Source of the DNA: Candidatus Acidiferrum typicum
Lineage (GTDB): Bacteria; Acidobacteriota; Terriglobia; Acidiferrales; UBA7541
DNA: 16,539 nucleotides
NCBI GenBank assembly: GCA_002478115.1
Contig: DLMH01000060.1
Location: 1-16,539, forward strand
Reading direction: 5' to 3'
This document shows positions 15,154-16,539 of the stretch, in pieces. Position numbers and translations under genes: made by a program. Every line of letters starts with the position of its first letter. The stretch's first letter is position 1. Below the pieces are notes generated by a model that was not told where the DNA came from, did not search any database, and saw only the letters and a list, made by a program, of their open reading frames with translations.

Positions 15154-16521
15154 ATGGATCAGAGTCCCAAACTTATTCCGTTTTCGCTGCTCGGAGAAGC
15201 CGATCCCGTGCCGCCGACGGGCTTTGTAACGGAGCCAAAACAAGGGGAAACACTCGCCCTCCTGTATGAGCTCAGTCATGAAATCACGTCAATCCTGGAC
15301 CGCGGCGAACTCTTGCGGCTGATCGCGGAGCGCGTCAAAAAGTTGGTGGACTATGACGTATTCACCGTGATGCTCTGGAACGAGTCCACACAAGTGCTCG
15401 AGAGCGTTTTTGCCATGCGCTACGAGGACGCCATCCCCTCCCGCGTGAGCATACCCTTGCATCAAGGCATCACCGGAAGCGCGGCGGCGGAGCGCCGGAC
15501 CATCCGTGTGATTGACGTGCGCCTGGATCCGCGATACCTGCCAGGCGAATCGGGTGTAGAAGTGCGCTCCGAACTGGTCGTGCCCCTGCTTCGGCAGGAC
15601 CGCCTGGTGGGCGTGTTGGATCTGGAAAGCACGGTGCCGAATGCCTTCTCGACGGATCACGAGCGGCTCCTGAATATCCTGGGTTCTTACGTTGCCGTGG
15701 CCCTGGAAAATGCGCGTTTGTTTGAAGAAGCACGGGAGACCCAGCTTCGCATGCAGAATGACCTGGAGACCGCCAGGGAAATTCAGCGGCAACTTCTTCC
15801 CAGCGGCGCGCGCGACGTGCCCGGCCTGGACTTGGCCACCGCGTACGTCCCGGCGCGGGAACTCGGCGGGGATTTCTACGATTTGCTGCCGTATGGCGTG
15901 GGGCGCCTGGCCATTGCCATCGGGGATGTCTCCGGAAAGGGTACAGCGGCCGCACTGTATGGTTCGCTGGCCATCGGCATCCTGCGGGAGCTTGTTGTCG
16001 ATCGGGAGGCAACTCCCGCTGAAATGCTCAGTCTTCTCAATGGCCGGCTGCTTGCCGCTCGGCTGGATGCGCGTTTCATCGCCATGCATTTTGCGGTTTA
16101 TGACGCGGCTCTGCGCGAGCTGAGCATCGCCAACGCCGGAGGCACTTTGCCGTTGCTGATTCACGACGGCAAAGTCACGGAAATTGATATTCGAGGAGTG
16201 CCCCTTGGGTTGTTGCCTAACACCGAATATGACGAGGTCCGGCTCTCGCTAAAGCCGGGCGACATCGTGGTTTTTGCCTCGGACGGTGTCCATGAGTCCA
16301 TGAATACTGATCTTGAGGAGTTTGGGTCCGACCGATTGAAGGACCTATTGGCCAAGGTTGCGATCGCGGACCCGGGCTATACCATTGCGCAGCGCATCGT
16401 GAAGGCTACGGACGAGCACGCGGGTGTCGGCCGCCCGCCTCATGATGACCGCACGCTGTTGATTCTGCGCGTGACCGATGAAGGCGGCGCCGACTTCAGC
16501 AAACTACCGATTATTTACTAG
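15154..16521 (+). CDS. GAF domain PP2C/SpoIIE-type serine phosphatase (RsbU-like)
   Basis: A 455-residue cytoplasmic phosphatase. A GAF sensor domain spans about 34-188 (LYELSHEITSILDRGELL to VAVALENARLF). A linker helix of the RsbU type follows (ETAREIQRQLLP, 205-216), then a SpoIIE/PP2C domain with metal-binding aspartates in GGDFYD (D240), GDVSGKG (D258), FASDGVHE (D377) and HDDRT (D431/D432). Such enzymes dephosphorylate anti-anti-sigma factors to release a stress sigma factor or another partner. The usual NAGH signature is NAGG here (G330). No anti-sigma kinase or STAS-domain antagonist lies in the window. The ATG at 15154 is chosen because the earlier frame (TTG at 15022) is composition-poor; no close ribosome site is visible. 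Confidence 0.93.
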   Translation: MDQSPKLIPFSLLGEADPVPPTGFVTEPKQGETLALLYELSHEITSILDRGELLRLIAERVKKLVDYDVFTVMLWNESTQVLESVFAMRYEDAIPSRVSIPLHQGITGSAAAERRTIRVIDVRLDPRYLPGESGVEVRSELVVPLLRQDRLVGVLDLESTVPNAFSTDHERLLNILGSYVAVALENARLFEEARETQLRMQNDLETAREIQRQLLPSGARDVPGLDLATAYVPARELGGDFYDLLPYGVGRLAIAIGDVSGKGTAAALYGSLAIGILRELVVDREATPAEMLSLLNGRLLAARLDARFIAMHFAVYDAALRELSIANAGGTLPLLIHDGKVTEIDIRGVPLGLLPNTEYDEVRLSLKPGDIVVFASDGVHESMNTDLEEFGSDRLKDLLAKVAIADPGYTIAQRIVKATDEHAGVGRPPHDDRTLLILRVTDEGGADFSKLPIIY

Positions 16522-16539
16522 CGCATGTTTGCCATTGCG

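Noticed and set aside
15289..16164. 291-codon minus-strand frame under the GAF-phosphatase gene
   Set aside because: Shadow of the phosphatase; no domain and histidine/glutamine-rich composition typical of antisense reading.
1..16539. CRISPR arrays, tRNA or rRNA genes
   Set aside because: No regularly spaced direct repeats, no tRNA-like cloverleaf and no rRNA core sequences were recognised on reading.

Overview
The window is chromosomal DNA from a G+C-rich bacterium. The best guess is an Acidobacteriota (Terriglobia-like) genome. This is inferred from the mix of a mycobacterial/acidobacterial-type KorAB, a LexA with a clean autocleavage domain, lineage-restricted hypothetical proteins, and short hairpin repeats ending in GGAATGACA in intergenic DNA. 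No rRNA, tRNA or CRISPR array was seen, so the taxonomy rests on gene style only.

Layout. (1) 20-5529, minus strand: a tight cluster reading pyruvate carboxylase (pyc), then a Fes/esterase-D-like alpha/beta hydrolase overlapping it by GTGA, then an ATP-grasp ligase. (2) 5530-5744: a gap largely filled by a 108-bp element with imperfect ~30-bp terminal inverted repeats, ending on the stop codon of the next gene. (3) 5745-7436, minus: an unusual protein with a degenerate response-regulator receiver domain, one transmembrane helix, a coiled coil and a trypsin/HtrA-like protease domain with an intact catalytic triad. (4) 7738-9338, minus: a two-gene ABC-type ATPase plus TOPRIM-like cassette, translationally overlapping and visibly lower in G+C than its neighbours. 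It is the best candidate for an undescribed (possibly anti-phage) system. (5) 9444-10067, minus: lexA, with a strong ribosome site and a sigma-70-like promoter whose two hexamers lie within inverted-repeat arms. (6) 10274-10780, plus: a four-helix membrane protein diverging from lexA; then about 320 bp of hairpin-rich non-coding DNA; then a convergent single-pass protein (11100-11561, minus). (7) 11921-14817, plus: korA-korB, the two-subunit 2-oxoglutarate:ferredoxin oxidoreductase, followed by a factor-independent terminator that appears to be built from a hairpin repeat. (8) 15154-16521, plus: a cytoplasmic GAF-PP2C (RsbU-type) phosphatase.

Functionally the window combines central carbon metabolism (pyc supplies oxaloacetate, korAB links 2-oxoglutarate and succinyl-CoA through ferredoxin) with stress and surveillance functions: the SOS repressor, a candidate defence pair directly downstream of it on the same strand, a membrane-anchored protease and a partner-switching phosphatase. 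Any co-regulation between these groups is inference.
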